DNA from: Kitasatospora aureofaciens
GTDB taxonomy: Bacteria; Actinomycetota; Actinomycetes; Streptomycetales; Streptomycetaceae
Reading direction: 5' to 3'
DNA: 56,375 nucleotides
Assembly (NCBI RefSeq): GCF_019192735.1
Contig: NZ_JAHTKP010000049.1
Span: 1 to 56,375, forward strand
This document shows, in pieces, positions 39,670-48,630 of the stretch. Position 1 is the stretch's first letter. The number at the start of each line of letters is the position of its first letter. The notes beneath the pieces were generated by a model. It saw only the letters and a list, made by a program, of their open reading frames with translations. It was not told where the DNA came from and ran no database searches. The position numbers were made by a program, and so were the translations under genes.

Positions 39670-41061
39670 TTACCGGTCTGCCGGGGCCCGGGTGAAGAGG
39701 CGGCCGGCGAGGTCGGCTCCGGTGATCGTGCCGGTGTCGTCGCGGGTGAAGAAGCCGCGCTGTCCCGTGAGGCCGCCGCTGGTGACGATGTACTCGTCTC
39801 CGTTGCCTGGCAGCAGGCCGAGGTCGGCCGGGGGCAGGTCCGCGGGCAGTTCGGTGTCGGCCGCCGCACGGATCTCCGGCTTGATGTTGCAGGCGATCGT
39901 CAGCCCGGCGCCGTCGGTGGCGATGGTGAGCGCCATCACGTCGTTCTCGTAGGTCCCGGCGACCTCCTGGGCTCGGGCCTCGTCGAAGGGGAGAGGCTCC
40001 GGGTCCTGCTCGACCACCCCCAGGTGGTGTTCGAGCGCCCACCGGAGGGCGGCCCGGTTGAAGGCGAGGCCGCCGTCGGGGCCGGCGTTGGACAGGGCGG
40101 CGACGGCGAAGTCGTGTTCGGGGACGATGAGGAGTTCGGCGAACTGGCCATTGGTGGAGCCGCCGTGGCCGATGGTGTGCACGCCGTCCACGTCACGCAG
40201 GAACCAGCAGATGCCGAAGGCGTCGCCGAGCGTACTGCCGTGCAGTTCTACGGTCTGCTGCCGCATTCTCTGCAGGGCCTCGGCGGGCAGGACCTGGGTG
40301 CCGTCCTGGGCGCGGCCGTCACCGAGGTGGAAGCGGGCCCAGCGGAGCAGGTCCGCCACCGAGGACGCGCCGCCCCCGCCGGGGTTGTTGGCGCGGGTGT
40401 CCTTCCACTTCCGCGCGACGGTGGGCGTGCCGTCCTCGCCGACGGTGTGTCCGACGGCGAAGCGCCGGGTCATGACGTCGTTGGCCGTGAAGGAGGTGTG
40501 CGACAGCCCGAGCGGCTCGAACAGGAGCGAGGTGACGGCCTGTTCGTAGGTCAGGCCGGTGACCTTCTCGATGATCCGCCCGGCCAGGTTGAACGCCATC
40601 TGGCTGTAGGAGGCCCGGGCGCCGGGCGGCGCGATCGGCTGCGACTCGGACATCTTCGCCACGTACGCGGCCAGGGCATCGTCTCCCTCGCCGGTGTCGA
40701 CGTTCATCCGCCAGTCCAGCCCGGCGGTGTGGTTGAGCAGGTTGAGGACGGTGATCTCGGCCGCGGCCTGCTCGTCCGGAAGCACCAGCTCGGGCACGTA
40801 GCGGCGCACCGGCGCGTCCAGTTCGACGCGCCCCTCGGCGACCAGACGCATCAGCACGGTCGCCGTGAACGTCTTGGAGACCGAGCCCAGTACGAACAGC
40901 GTCCGCTCGTCGACGGGCAGCGGGTTGTCGACGCTCGTCACGCCGTGGCAGGCGTAGATCTCCCTCCCGCCGGCCCATACCCCGACGGCGACGCCGGGCA
41001 GACCGTACTCCTCGGCCGTCGCCTCGACGAACGCGGCCAGCGACTCCTGCGACTGCGACAT
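39670..41061 (-). CDS. Beta-lactamase-like serine hydrolase (class C/EstB-like)
   Basis: This 463-residue protein has LFVLGSVSKTFTATVLMRL (Ser-x-x-Lys, about residue 67), YSQMAFNLAGRIIEKVTGL (Tyr in the YxN position, Asn replaced by Gln) and HTIGHGGSTNG (His-Gly-Gly replacing the KTG box). A C-terminal beta-barrel domain (about 345-463) follows. The family includes peptidases, esterases and D-aminopeptidases; true beta-lactam resistance is unlikely. No signal peptide, so cytoplasmic. ATG 41061 follows GGGGGAAG. It reads toward the tRNA fragment at the island edge. Confidence 0.88.
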   Translation of the reverse strand: MSQSQESLAAFVEATAEEYGLPGVAVGVWAGGREIYACHGVTSVDNPLPVDERTLFVLGSVSKTFTATVLMRLVAEGRVELDAPVRRYVPELVLPDEQAAAEITVLNLLNHTAGLDWRMNVDTGEGDDALAAYVAKMSESQPIAPPGARASYSQMAFNLAGRIIEKVTGLTYEQAVTSLLFEPLGLSHTSFTANDVMTRRFAVGHTVGEDGTPTVARKWKDTRANNPGGGGASSVADLLRWARFHLGDGRAQDGTQVLPAEALQRMRQQTVELHGSTLGDAFGICWFLRDVDGVHTIGHGGSTNGQFAELLIVPEHDFAVAALSNAGPDGGLAFNRAALRWALEHHLGVVEQDPEPLPFDEARAQEVAGTYENDVMALTIATDGAGLTIACNIKPEIRAAADTELPADLPPADLGLLPGNGDEYIVTSGGLTGQRGFFTRDDTGTITGADLAGRLFTRAPADR

Positions 41062-41236
41062 GGCACTTCCCCCTTCTCCCTCGCGCGCGCCACCCCAATG
41101 GTCGCGGCGCCCCACGGTGAACTGAACCGTGATCAAGTGCGCGCTACAGCACGACGTCCACGGTCAAGAAAGCCGCCGGCCCGTCAGGTGGGCCGTAAGC
41201 GACTCGCCGAAGCTATCGCCCGAACCCCGCTTTGAA

Positions 41237-41274
41237 CAAGTGTCTTGCACAAGCGTCTGATGCTGGCGTACTGT
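41237..41274 (+). promoter_or_regulatory. Promoter and operator-like repeats of the FAD monooxygenase gene
   Basis: TTGCAC (41245-41250) and TACTGT (41269-41274) are 18 bp apart. The -35 lies in CTTGCACAAG (palindromic) and is straddled by direct repeats CAAGTGTCT and CAAGCGTCT 13 nt apart, a likely repressor site. Confidence 0.5.
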
Positions 41275-41309
41275 CAGTGCCGGTTCAGACCTGACTCGGG
41301 GGGCTTCCA

Positions 41310-42518
41310 ATGAAGAAGATGAAGAACACGAATGTCCTGATCTCCGGTGCCGGCATCGCGGGTACGGCCCTTGCCTACTGGCTGCGACGCCACGGTTTCA
41401 CTCCCACGGTGGTGGAGCGGGCTTCCGAGATCCGGGAGGGCGGCTACAAGGTCGACATCCGTGGCGCGGCGCTGGAGGTGGTCCGACGCATGGGCGTGCT
41501 GGACGAGATCCGTCAGTTGCGCACCGACGTGCGAGCGGGGTCCGTGGTCGACGCCACCGGCAAGCGGGTGGCGAGCATGGACGGCGACACCTTCGGAGGG
41601 CGCGTCCACGGCGACGCCGAGATCCTGCGCGGCGACCTGAACCGCATCCTGTACGAGCTGACCAAGAACGACGTCGAGTACCTCTTCGACGACTCCATCG
41701 CCTCGCTCACCGACGGTTCCGACGGAGTGAAGGTCACCTTCGACAGCGGCCGCATCGAGGTCTTCGACCTCGTCCTCGGCGCCGACGGGCTGCACTCCCG
41801 GACCCGTGGCCTGGTCTTCGGCCCGGAGAGCCGGTTCGTCCGCGACCTCGGCCACTACATCTCGATCTTCAGTGTCCCCAACCGGCTGGACCTGGACCGC
41901 GAGGAGCTCACCTACGTCGGTGCCGGCCGCACGGTACTGACCTACAGCACCGCCCGGGACACCGGAGCCAAGGCGATGTTCCTCTTCGCCTCCGAGCCGC
42001 TGACCTACGACCACCGTGACCGCGCCGAGCAGCAGCGCCTGCTGGCGAACGCCTACGCGGGAGAGGGATGGCAGGTGCCCGGCCTGCTCGAAGGCATGGC
42101 GAGCGCCCCCGACTTCTACTTCGACTCGCTCAGCCAGGTGCACATGGACCGCTGGTCCCAGGGGCGCGTGGCCCTGGTCGGAGACGCGGCCTGCTGCGCC
42201 TCCCCCGCGTCGGGGCAGGGGACCGGTCTCGCCCTGGTGGCCGCCTACGTCCTGGCGGGGGAACTGGCCGCGGCCGGCGGTGAGTACGAGGCCGGGTTCG
42301 CAGGCTACGAACGGCAGTTGCGGCCCTTCGCCGAGCAGAACCAGAAGCTCGGGCCGGCGAACGTCAAGCGGATGGTCATGCGCACCAGCGGCCAGGTCCG
42401 GTTCTCGATGGTGATGCTCTCGCTGATGGCGCGGCTGCCCGGCAAGGAGCGCATCATGGCCAAGCTCATCGAGCCCATCCACAAGGCGGCCACCGCCATC
42501 ACCCTCAGCGAGTACTGA
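41310..42518 (+). CDS. FAD-dependent aromatic monooxygenase (TetX/PHBH-like)
   Basis: This 402-residue flavoprotein has the N-terminal GxGxxG (LISGAGIAGTALAYWLRRHG), an ERASEIREGGYKVDIRG segment, LGADGLHSRTRG (the DG motif) and GRVALVGDAACCASPASGQGTGLAL (GD motif, FAD ribityl binding). This order is that of class A monooxygenases, close to TetX-type tetracycline-modifying or rifampicin monooxygenases. It hydroxylates an aromatic or polyketide substrate using NAD(P)H. ATG 41310 follows GGGGGG. Its last codons overlap a 17-bp tandem duplication shared with the convergent regulator gene. Confidence 0.9.
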   Translation: MKKMKNTNVLISGAGIAGTALAYWLRRHGFTPTVVERASEIREGGYKVDIRGAALEVVRRMGVLDEIRQLRTDVRAGSVVDATGKRVASMDGDTFGGRVHGDAEILRGDLNRILYELTKNDVEYLFDDSIASLTDGSDGVKVTFDSGRIEVFDLVLGADGLHSRTRGLVFGPESRFVRDLGHYISIFSVPNRLDLDREELTYVGAGRTVLTYSTARDTGAKAMFLFASEPLTYDHRDRAEQQRLLANAYAGEGWQVPGLLEGMASAPDFYFDSLSQVHMDRWSQGRVALVGDAACCASPASGQGTGLALVAAYVLAGELAAAGGEYEAGFAGYERQLRPFAEQNQKLGPANVKRMVMRTSGQVRFSMVMLSLMARLPGKERIMAKLIEPIHKAATAITLSEY

Positions 42519-42536
42519 GCCCTCAGCGAGTACTGA
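42502..42536. repeat. 17-bp tandem duplication at convergent gene ends
   Basis: CCCTCAGCGAGTACTGA occurs at 42502-42518 and 42520-42536. The first copy carries the last codons and TGA of the monooxygenase; the second carries the last codons of the minus-strand regulator, whose TGA falls inside it. Confidence 0.85.
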
Positions 42537-45500
42537 ACGGCTCCGCCGCCGCGGCGTCTGGGCCGCTCGCGGCGGGTACGGGCAACTCCCGCAGGTGGTC
42601 GGCGGGTTCCAGCTCGCGACCCTGCTGGAAGGCCGCTGCGAAGGCGTCCTCGCCCAGGACTTCGCTCGCGCGCTCGGTGACGCGGTCGACATCACCGCGC
42701 TCGGCCCGGGGAAGCGGTGCGCCGACCGACTCCCGGACGGCGGCGGCCGTGCCGAGCAGCCGGGCGGCGTGGTCGGGTCGGCCCGTGAGGGCCTGCGCAC
42801 CGGCCAGCCCTTCGAGCGCGAGCGCGATCGCCCGGCGATCGCCGGTCCGGCGGGCGGCGGTCAGGCCCTCCAAATGAAGCTCGCGCGCCTGCCGGGCGTC
42901 ACCGCGTTGCTCGGCGACGAAACCGAGTTCCGCGAGGATCAGGGCCATGCCGGAATCCACGCCCAGCCTGCGGTTCCAGTCCAGCCAGGGTCGCAGATGC
43001 GCTTCGGCGGCTTCGAGCTCGCCCTGCCGGCGGGCCCCGAGGGCGAGCCCGGTCTCGGCGAACTGCTCCGCGGGCCGGTGGGACTGCTCGGCGGCCAGCC
43101 GCTGCGCCCGCTCGTGGAGCTCCCTGGCAGGGCCGAACTCGCCGGTGAGCAGCGCGATCCGGCCGAGCCTGGACAGGAAGAACGAGACGTCCGTCCAGAG
43201 TTCCAGTTCCTCCGCGATGCGCACGCCGTCGCGGTGCAGCCGGGCGGCCTCCTGGTAGTCGCCGGCGATCTCGGCCAGCACGCCCAGCTGTTCGGCGGCC
43301 CGCAGCTGCCCCCATCGGTCACCGAGCTCGGCGAAGCGCTCCGCGCTGTCGACGGCGTGCCGCCTCAGGCCGCCCAGGTCGCCCCGGTACATGGCCAGGG
43401 TGGCGAGGGTGCTCTGCGTCGCGGCTATGCCCCAACGGTCGTCGCAGGCACGGAACTCGGTCACCAGGCCGGCGGTGTGCTCCTCGTCGGACGCCTCTGC
43501 GAACCCGCACCGGGCGAGGGCCAGGAACCACCGGGCCCGGGTGTCCGCACCGTCGATCGGATGGTCCGGTCGCGTGCGGTCGCCGGCCAGCAGCGCGAAC
43601 GCCGCCTGCCTGACCAGCGCGCCGGCCCGGGCTGTGGAGTCATGCGACGCAGAGCCGTCGTCGCGACCGAGCGGGCCGGTGCCGAGCGCCAGACCGAACG
43701 AACGCCGGGCCTCGCCGAGCCGTCCGCGCAGGAACCAGTACCAGGCCAGTGCGTTGACCTGCCGCACGGCCGGCGCGGCATCGCCGTCGGCGGCCGCGTC
43801 GGCGAGCGCGGCGCGCAGATTGGCGCTCTCGTGGTCGAGTCGACGCAGCCATCGGCGCTGGTCGGGTCCGTACAGCCACGGCTGCGCCCGTTCGGCCAGC
43901 TCGGTGTAGTGAACCCGGTGCCGTTCCCGTGCGAGCCGCAACTCGCCTGCATCGTCGAGCTGTTCGAGGCTATAGGCGGCGACCGACTCCAGCATCCGGT
44001 ACCGCGGGCCGCCCTCGTCGTCCTGCACGGTGACCAGCGAGCGGTCCACCAGGCGGGTGACCACGTCGAGGACGGCGTCGGCGGGTACGTCCGGTGCGGA
44101 GCAGACCTCCTCGGCGGCGGCCAGCGTGCAGCCGCCGGCGAAGACGGCCAGTCGGCGCAGCACGGCGCGCTCGGGGTCGGTCAGCAGCTCCCAGCTCCAG
44201 TCGATCACCGCGCGCAGGGTCTGCTGTCGGGCGGGTGCGCCCCGGCGCCCCGCGTTCAGCAGGCGGAACCGGTCGCTCAGGCGCTCGGACAGCTCGTGGA
44301 CGCCCAGCGCCCGCACCCGGGCGGCGGCGAGTTCCAGCGCCAGCGGGATCCCGTCGAGGCGCTCGCAGACCAAGGCCACCGCGTCGGCGTTGGCGGGGCC
44401 AAGGGCGAATCCCGGGGCGGCGGCCGCCGCCCGCGCCGCGAAGAGTCGCACCGCGTCGGACTCCGGCAGCGGCTCGACCGCGTGCAGTGCCTCGCCGGAG
44501 ATCGCCAGCGGCTCCCGGCTGGTGGCCAGGACACGCAGGCCGGGCGCGTGCCGCAGCAGCCGCTCGGTCAGTTCGGCGACCGGCTGGACGAGGTGCTCGC
44601 AGTTGTCCAGGACCAGCAGCATGCGCCGGGGGCCGAGCGCGTGGGTGAGCCGGTCCGCTGCCGGGCCGGCGCCGGCGTGGTCGCGGATGCCCAGCGCGGC
44701 GGTCACGGCCGAGGCAACCTCGGCCGTACCGGTGTTCCCGCCCGTTTCGGCCGCGAGTTCGACCAGCCAGACCCCGTCGGGGAAGGAGAGCGCGCCGCAA
44801 GCCCGGGCGGCGGCTTCCAGGGCGAGCCGTGTCTTGCCGGCGCCGCCGGGCCCGGTGAGGGTCACCAATCGCCAGGCTTCGAGCAGTTCACCGATCCGGG
44901 CGACGTCCCGGCCTCGCCCGATCAGATCGGTCAACCCGGCCGGCAGGTTGGTACGTGGCGGGTCGGGCTGGTCTGGTGGGGGAGCCGCGAGGGTGACGGT
45001 GGAGGGCGTCAGTGCCGGGTCCTGACGGAGGATCGCGCGGTGCAGGGCAACCAGCTCGGGGCCGGGGTCCAGCCCGAGTTCCTCGGCCAGGCGTTCCGTC
45101 AGCGCGCGGTAGCCGTCCAGCGCCTCGGTCTGCCGGCCGGAGCGGTAGAGCGCGCGCATGTGTACCGCCCGCAGCCGCTCCCGCAGCGGGTGCTCCCGGG
45201 TGAGTCCACCCAACTCGTCAGCCAGCGCCAGGTGTTCGCCCAGCTCCAGGCGCCCGTCGGCCAGGTCCTCCAGTGCGGTCAGCCGTTGCTCGTCGAGTCC
45301 GGTGGCGGTCGCCGCGGCGAACTCGTGGTCGCGGAACTCGGCGAAGGCCGGCCCGCGCCACAGCGCCAGGGCGTCCGAGAGCAGCGGGATCCGGGCGCGC
45401 GGGTCCGCGGTGCGGCGTGCCTGAATGATCAGCGCGGCGAACCGGGCGCTGTCCACCGCCTCCTGCGGCACCTGCAGCAGATAGCCGGCCGGCCGGTGGG

Positions 45501-45756
45501 CGACCAGCTCCCGGCCGCCGGGCTCGGCCGACTCCAGGGCCCGGCGCAGCTGCGAGACCTTGGTCTGGAGCGTGTTGGCCGGGTTCCCGGGCAACGCCTC
45601 GCCCCACAGGTCGTCGACCAGGCGGTCCGTCGAGACCGGTTGCCCGTGGTGCACCAGCAGATCGGCCAGCAGGGCGCGGACCTTCGGCTCGCGGACGGCG
45701 ACCGGAGCCCCCGCGTCGGTACGGACCTGCAGCGAACCCAACACCTCGAAGCGCAT
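42523..45756 (-). CDS. SARP/AfsR-like regulator: DNA-binding, BTAD, NB-ARC and TPR domains
   Basis: This 1077-residue protein has an OmpR-type winged helix (1-95, PVAVREPKVRALLADLLVHHGQPVS), a BTAD domain (about 96-245) and an ATPase with Walker A GPGGAGKT (302-309), LLVLDN (Walker B) and TSREPLAI. Winged-helix and TPR-like repeats then run to the end. The family activates antibiotic clusters or stress genes on ATP and ligand sensing. No biosynthetic cluster is adjacent, so its targets may be the flanking redox genes or distant. ATG 45756 has no ribosome site, and TTAACG lies just upstream, so it may be leaderless. Confidence 0.92.
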   Translation of the reverse strand: MRFEVLGSLQVRTDAGAPVAVREPKVRALLADLLVHHGQPVSTDRLVDDLWGEALPGNPANTLQTKVSQLRRALESAEPGGRELVAHRPAGYLLQVPQEAVDSARFAALIIQARRTADPRARIPLLSDALALWRGPAFAEFRDHEFAAATATGLDEQRLTALEDLADGRLELGEHLALADELGGLTREHPLRERLRAVHMRALYRSGRQTEALDGYRALTERLAEELGLDPGPELVALHRAILRQDPALTPSTVTLAAPPPDQPDPPRTNLPAGLTDLIGRGRDVARIGELLEAWRLVTLTGPGGAGKTRLALEAAARACGALSFPDGVWLVELAAETGGNTGTAEVASAVTAALGIRDHAGAGPAADRLTHALGPRRMLLVLDNCEHLVQPVAELTERLLRHAPGLRVLATSREPLAISGEALHAVEPLPESDAVRLFAARAAAAAPGFALGPANADAVALVCERLDGIPLALELAAARVRALGVHELSERLSDRFRLLNAGRRGAPARQQTLRAVIDWSWELLTDPERAVLRRLAVFAGGCTLAAAEEVCSAPDVPADAVLDVVTRLVDRSLVTVQDDEGGPRYRMLESVAAYSLEQLDDAGELRLARERHRVHYTELAERAQPWLYGPDQRRWLRRLDHESANLRAALADAAADGDAAPAVRQVNALAWYWFLRGRLGEARRSFGLALGTGPLGRDDGSASHDSTARAGALVRQAAFALLAGDRTRPDHPIDGADTRARWFLALARCGFAEASDEEHTAGLVTEFRACDDRWGIAATQSTLATLAMYRGDLGGLRRHAVDSAERFAELGDRWGQLRAAEQLGVLAEIAGDYQEAARLHRDGVRIAEELELWTDVSFFLSRLGRIALLTGEFGPARELHERAQRLAAEQSHRPAEQFAETGLALGARRQGELEAAEAHLRPWLDWNRRLGVDSGMALILAELGFVAEQRGDARQARELHLEGLTAARRTGDRRAIALALEGLAGAQALTGRPDHAARLLGTAAAVRESVGAPLPRAERGDVDRVTERASEVLGEDAFAAAFQQGRELEPADHLRELPVPAASGPDAAAAEPFSTR

Positions 45757-45893
45757 GACGCCACGTTAACTCCCGCCCCGACACGGCAGTCGTGGGAGCC
45801 CGTGCGCGGACCGTCAGCCGATCGTGCGCGGCTCCCGGCAGAGTCTTCCCCGTGACCGAGAACGGCACCACGGAACGAAAGAGGAAGCCCATC

Positions 45894-46928
45894 ATGACGA
45901 ACCCGACCACGAACCCGACCACCATCGTCTCCGCCGAGATCCGCCTCGCCTCGCGCCCGGTCGGCGAGCCCACCGCTGACAACTTCGAACTGGTCCGCAC
46001 CACGGTGCCGGAGCCGGCCGAGGGCGAGATCGTCGTCCGCAACACCTGGATGTCGGTGGACCCGTACATGCGCGGCCGGATGGACGACGTCCCCTCGTAC
46101 CTCCCGCCGTTCCGGATCGGCGAGGCGCTGGAGGGCAGCTCGATCGGCGTGGTCGTCGCCTCGCGCTCCGCGGCGGTGCCGGTCGGCGCGACCGTCTCCC
46201 ACTGGCTGGGCTGGCGCGAGTACGCCGTGCTGGACGCCTCCGCCGCGACCGTCGTCGACACCGGCATCGCCCCGGCGCCGGCGTACCTGGGCCCGCTGGG
46301 CACCACCGGCCTGAGCGCGTACGCGGCGCTGACCGTGACCGCCCCGGTGCGCGAGGGCGACGTGGTGTTCATCTCCGCCGCCGCCGGCGCCGTGGGAAGC
46401 ATCGCGGGCCAGCTGGCCCGCAAGCTCGGGGCCTCCCGGGTGATCGGCTCGGCCGGCGGCCCGGAGAAGGCGAAGAAGCTGGTGACGGACTTCGGGTACG
46501 ACGCCGCGATCGACTACCGCGCGGGCTCGCTGGACGAGCAGCTCGCCGAGGCCGCGCCGGACGGCATCGACGTGTACCTGGACAGCGTCGGCGGCGACCA
46601 CCTGCGGGCGGCCATCGGCGCGATGCGAAGCAGCGGCCGGATCGCCCTGGTCGGCGCGATCAGCGGCTACAACGACACCGTGCCCGCTCCCGGCCCCGAC
46701 AACCTGTTCCAGGCGGTCTCCCGGGAGCTGACCCTGCGGGGCATGTTCGTCAGCAACCAGTTCCACCTCTTCCCCGAGTGGATCGAGCGCGCCGCGGGCT
46801 GGCTCGCCGACGGCACGCTCCGCTCCGCCGAGACCGTCTTCGAGGGCATCGACCAGGCGCCGGCCGCCTTCCTCGGCGTGCTGCGCGGCGCCAACACCGG
46901 CAAGATGCTCGTCCGCTTGGAGGGCTGA
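45894..46928 (+). CDS. NADP-dependent medium-chain oxidoreductase (CurA/leukotriene B4 dehydrogenase-like)
   Basis: This 344-residue protein has VRNTWMSVDPYMRGRMDD (substrate-side signature), GTTGLSAYAAL, the NADP-binding VFISAAAGAVGSIAGQLARKLGASRVIGSAGG and FDYRAG-like AAIDYRAGS. It lacks zinc ligands. It reduces an activated carbon-carbon double bond. ATG 45894 follows AAGAGGAAG. The flavodoxin-fold reductase gene starts 5 nt after its stop, so the two form an operon. Confidence 0.92.
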   Translation: MTNPTTNPTTIVSAEIRLASRPVGEPTADNFELVRTTVPEPAEGEIVVRNTWMSVDPYMRGRMDDVPSYLPPFRIGEALEGSSIGVVVASRSAAVPVGATVSHWLGWREYAVLDASAATVVDTGIAPAPAYLGPLGTTGLSAYAALTVTAPVREGDVVFISAAAGAVGSIAGQLARKLGASRVIGSAGGPEKAKKLVTDFGYDAAIDYRAGSLDEQLAEAAPDGIDVYLDSVGGDHLRAAIGAMRSSGRIALVGAISGYNDTVPAPGPDNLFQAVSRELTLRGMFVSNQFHLFPEWIERAAGWLADGTLRSAETVFEGIDQAPAAFLGVLRGANTGKMLVRLEG

Positions 46929-46933
46929 CCGCC

Positions 46934-47536
46934 ATGAAGCAGCACGCTCTGCTGGTCCTCGCCCACCCGCGCGGCGACTCCCTCACCGCGCAGATCGCCC
47001 ACCGCACCCGCGAACGCCTGGCCGCCGCCGGATACACCGTCGACCTGCTGGACCTCTACGCCGAGGACTTCGACCCGCGCACCGGCCCCGAGGACGAGCC
47101 GGACTGGACGGACCGGGAGAAGCAGTACTCGCCCGAGGTCCGCGCCCACATGGACCGGATCGACGCCGCCGACACCCTGGTTGTGGTCTTCCCCGTCTGG
47201 TGGTTCGGACTCCCGGCCATCCTCAAGGGCTGGATCGACCGGGTCTGGAACTACGGCTTCGCCTACGGCCGCAGCCGCCCCCGCCTGAGCGCCAAACGGA
47301 TGCTCTGGCTCGGACTGTCCAGCTACTCCCACGAGCAGTTCGCCCAGCTCGGCTGGGACTCCCTGCTCGACCGCCAACTCCGGGTCGGAATATCCGAGTT
47401 CTGCGGCATCGACGACGCCACCGTGTCTCTCGTCCACAACTCGCTGAGCGCCGGCCCCCAGGCCCTCACCACCGCCGACGCCACACTCACCGACTTCCTG
47501 CCACCCCCACCCGGAACGGAGTCCCCCACCAGATGA
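46934..47536 (+). CDS. NAD(P)H:quinone oxidoreductase, flavodoxin-like fold (MdaB/NQO1/KefF type)
   Basis: This 200-residue protein opens ALLVLAHPRGDSLTAQIAHRT and has TLVVVFPVWWFGLPAILKGWIDRVWNYGFAY, the classic FMN/FAD-binding segment of two-electron quinone reductases. It reduces quinones or similar electrophiles with NAD(P)H, avoiding radical formation. It is 5 nt after the MDR oxidoreductase gene. No terminator is seen before the convergent regulator. Confidence 0.92.
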   Translation: MKQHALLVLAHPRGDSLTAQIAHRTRERLAAAGYTVDLLDLYAEDFDPRTGPEDEPDWTDREKQYSPEVRAHMDRIDAADTLVVVFPVWWFGLPAILKGWIDRVWNYGFAYGRSRPRLSAKRMLWLGLSSYSHEQFAQLGWDSLLDRQLRVGISEFCGIDDATVSLVHNSLSAGPQALTTADATLTDFLPPPPGTESPTR

Positions 47537-47580
47537 CCGACCACCGCACGGGCCTGGCCGGCGATGGCTTGCCCGGTTCG

Positions 47581-48537
47581 CTACGGCGTGCTGGTGAAGG
47601 CGCGCCGGTAGGAGCGGGGAGGCACACCTCGGCGCCGCACGAACTGCTCGCGCAGCACGGCCGCGCTTGCGTAACCGACCCGGCGGGCGATCTCCTCGAC
47701 GGGGAGGTCTGTGGTTTCGAGGAGTTCCTCGGCTCTGCTCAGTCGCAGGCTTCGCAGCCAGGCGTGCGGGGTGGTACCGGTCGCGGCGGTGAAGCGGCGG
47801 GCGAAGGAGCGTTTGCTCATCATGGCGCGGCGGGCCAGTTCCGTGACGGGCAGCGGCTCGTGGAGGTGCTCGCGGGCCCAGCCGAGGACCCCTGCGAGCC
47901 GTTCGTCCCGGCCGTCCTCGGGAACGGGCGCGGCCAGGTACTGGGCTTGCCCGCCGTCGCGGTGGGAGGGCAGCACCATGTCCCGGGCGACGGCGTTGGC
48001 GAGCGCGGCGCCGTACTCCCGCCTCAGCAGGTGGAGGCACAGGTCGAAGCCCGCAGCTGCTCCGGCGCCCGTGACGGTGCTCCCTTCGTCGATGTAGAGC
48101 GCGTGGGCTTCCACGGTGACCTGCGGGTGGCGGTCGGCGAGGAGTGCGGCGAACCGCCAGTGGGTGGTCGCCCGTAGGCCGTCGAGCAGTCCGGCGGCGG
48201 CGAGCGCGAACGTGCCGACGCAGTGGGCCGCGACCACGGCGCCGCGCTCGTGCGCGGCCCTCAGCGCGTCGAGTACGGCGGGGGCCGGCGGTGTGCGGAA
48301 TCCGGCCCCGGGCAGGGCAATGACCAGATCGGCGCCGGCGAGCCGGTCCAGTCCGTGCGCGAGGGACAGCGGCACGCCGCAGTCCGTGGGCACTGGTCCG
48401 GGCCGGTCGGCACACAGGACGAAGTCGAAACCGGGCAGCTCCGCTCCGTGGGGACCGAACACCTCGGTGACGATGCCGGCAGCGAGCATGCCGACGCCGG
48501 GAGGGGCGTACGCGGCGACGGTTCTGAAAGGCGGCAC
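47581..48537 (-). CDS. GlxA family regulator (DJ-1/PfpI plus AraC HTH)
   Basis: This 318-residue protein has an N-terminal DJ-1/PfpI-like domain (1-185: VAAYAPPGVGMLAAGIVTEVFG; AAHCVGTFALAAAGLLDGL with Cys at the elbow). The AraC HTH follows (about 225-315: VTELARRAMMSKRSFARRFTAATGTTPHAWL, then VEEIARRVGYASAAVLREQFVRRRGVPPRSYRRAF). It senses a small electrophile or metabolite and regulates nearby genes, probably the divergent MBL gene. GTG 48537 has no ribosome site, with CACACT about 6 nt upstream (leaderless). Confidence 0.9.
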   Translation of the reverse strand: MPPFRTVAAYAPPGVGMLAAGIVTEVFGPHGAELPGFDFVLCADRPGPVPTDCGVPLSLAHGLDRLAGADLVIALPGAGFRTPPAPAVLDALRAAHERGAVVAAHCVGTFALAAAGLLDGLRATTHWRFAALLADRHPQVTVEAHALYIDEGSTVTGAGAAAGFDLCLHLLRREYGAALANAVARDMVLPSHRDGGQAQYLAAPVPEDGRDERLAGVLGWAREHLHEPLPVTELARRAMMSKRSFARRFTAATGTTPHAWLRSLRLSRAEELLETTDLPVEEIARRVGYASAAVLREQFVRRRGVPPRSYRRAFTSTP

Positions 48538-48544
48538 GGCGGCA

Positions 48545-48593
48545 GTGTGGCACACGGGTGGCACGAATCCTGCGATCAAGGGCAGTAGTGCCA
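48545..48593. promoter_or_regulatory. GTGGCAC/GTGCCAC repeats between GlxA regulator and MBL gene
   Basis: TGTGGCAC (48545), GTGGCAC (48557-48563) and the inverted GTGCCAC (48587-48593) lie in the 93-nt divergent spacer. They are candidate sites for the AraC-type regulator. Confidence 0.45.
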
Positions 48594-48630
48594 CTCGTGA
48601 ACCGCCACCGTGCCCGGAAGGATTGAGGCC

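Noticed and set aside
39670..41061. Beta-lactam resistance gene
   Set aside because: The HGG box and YSQ motif point to the EstB/D-aminopeptidase-like branch, and there is no export signal.
48610..48630. Upstream GTG start of the MBL gene at 48610
   Set aside because: ATG 48631 has the better placed ribosome site, and the extra seven residues are not family-like.
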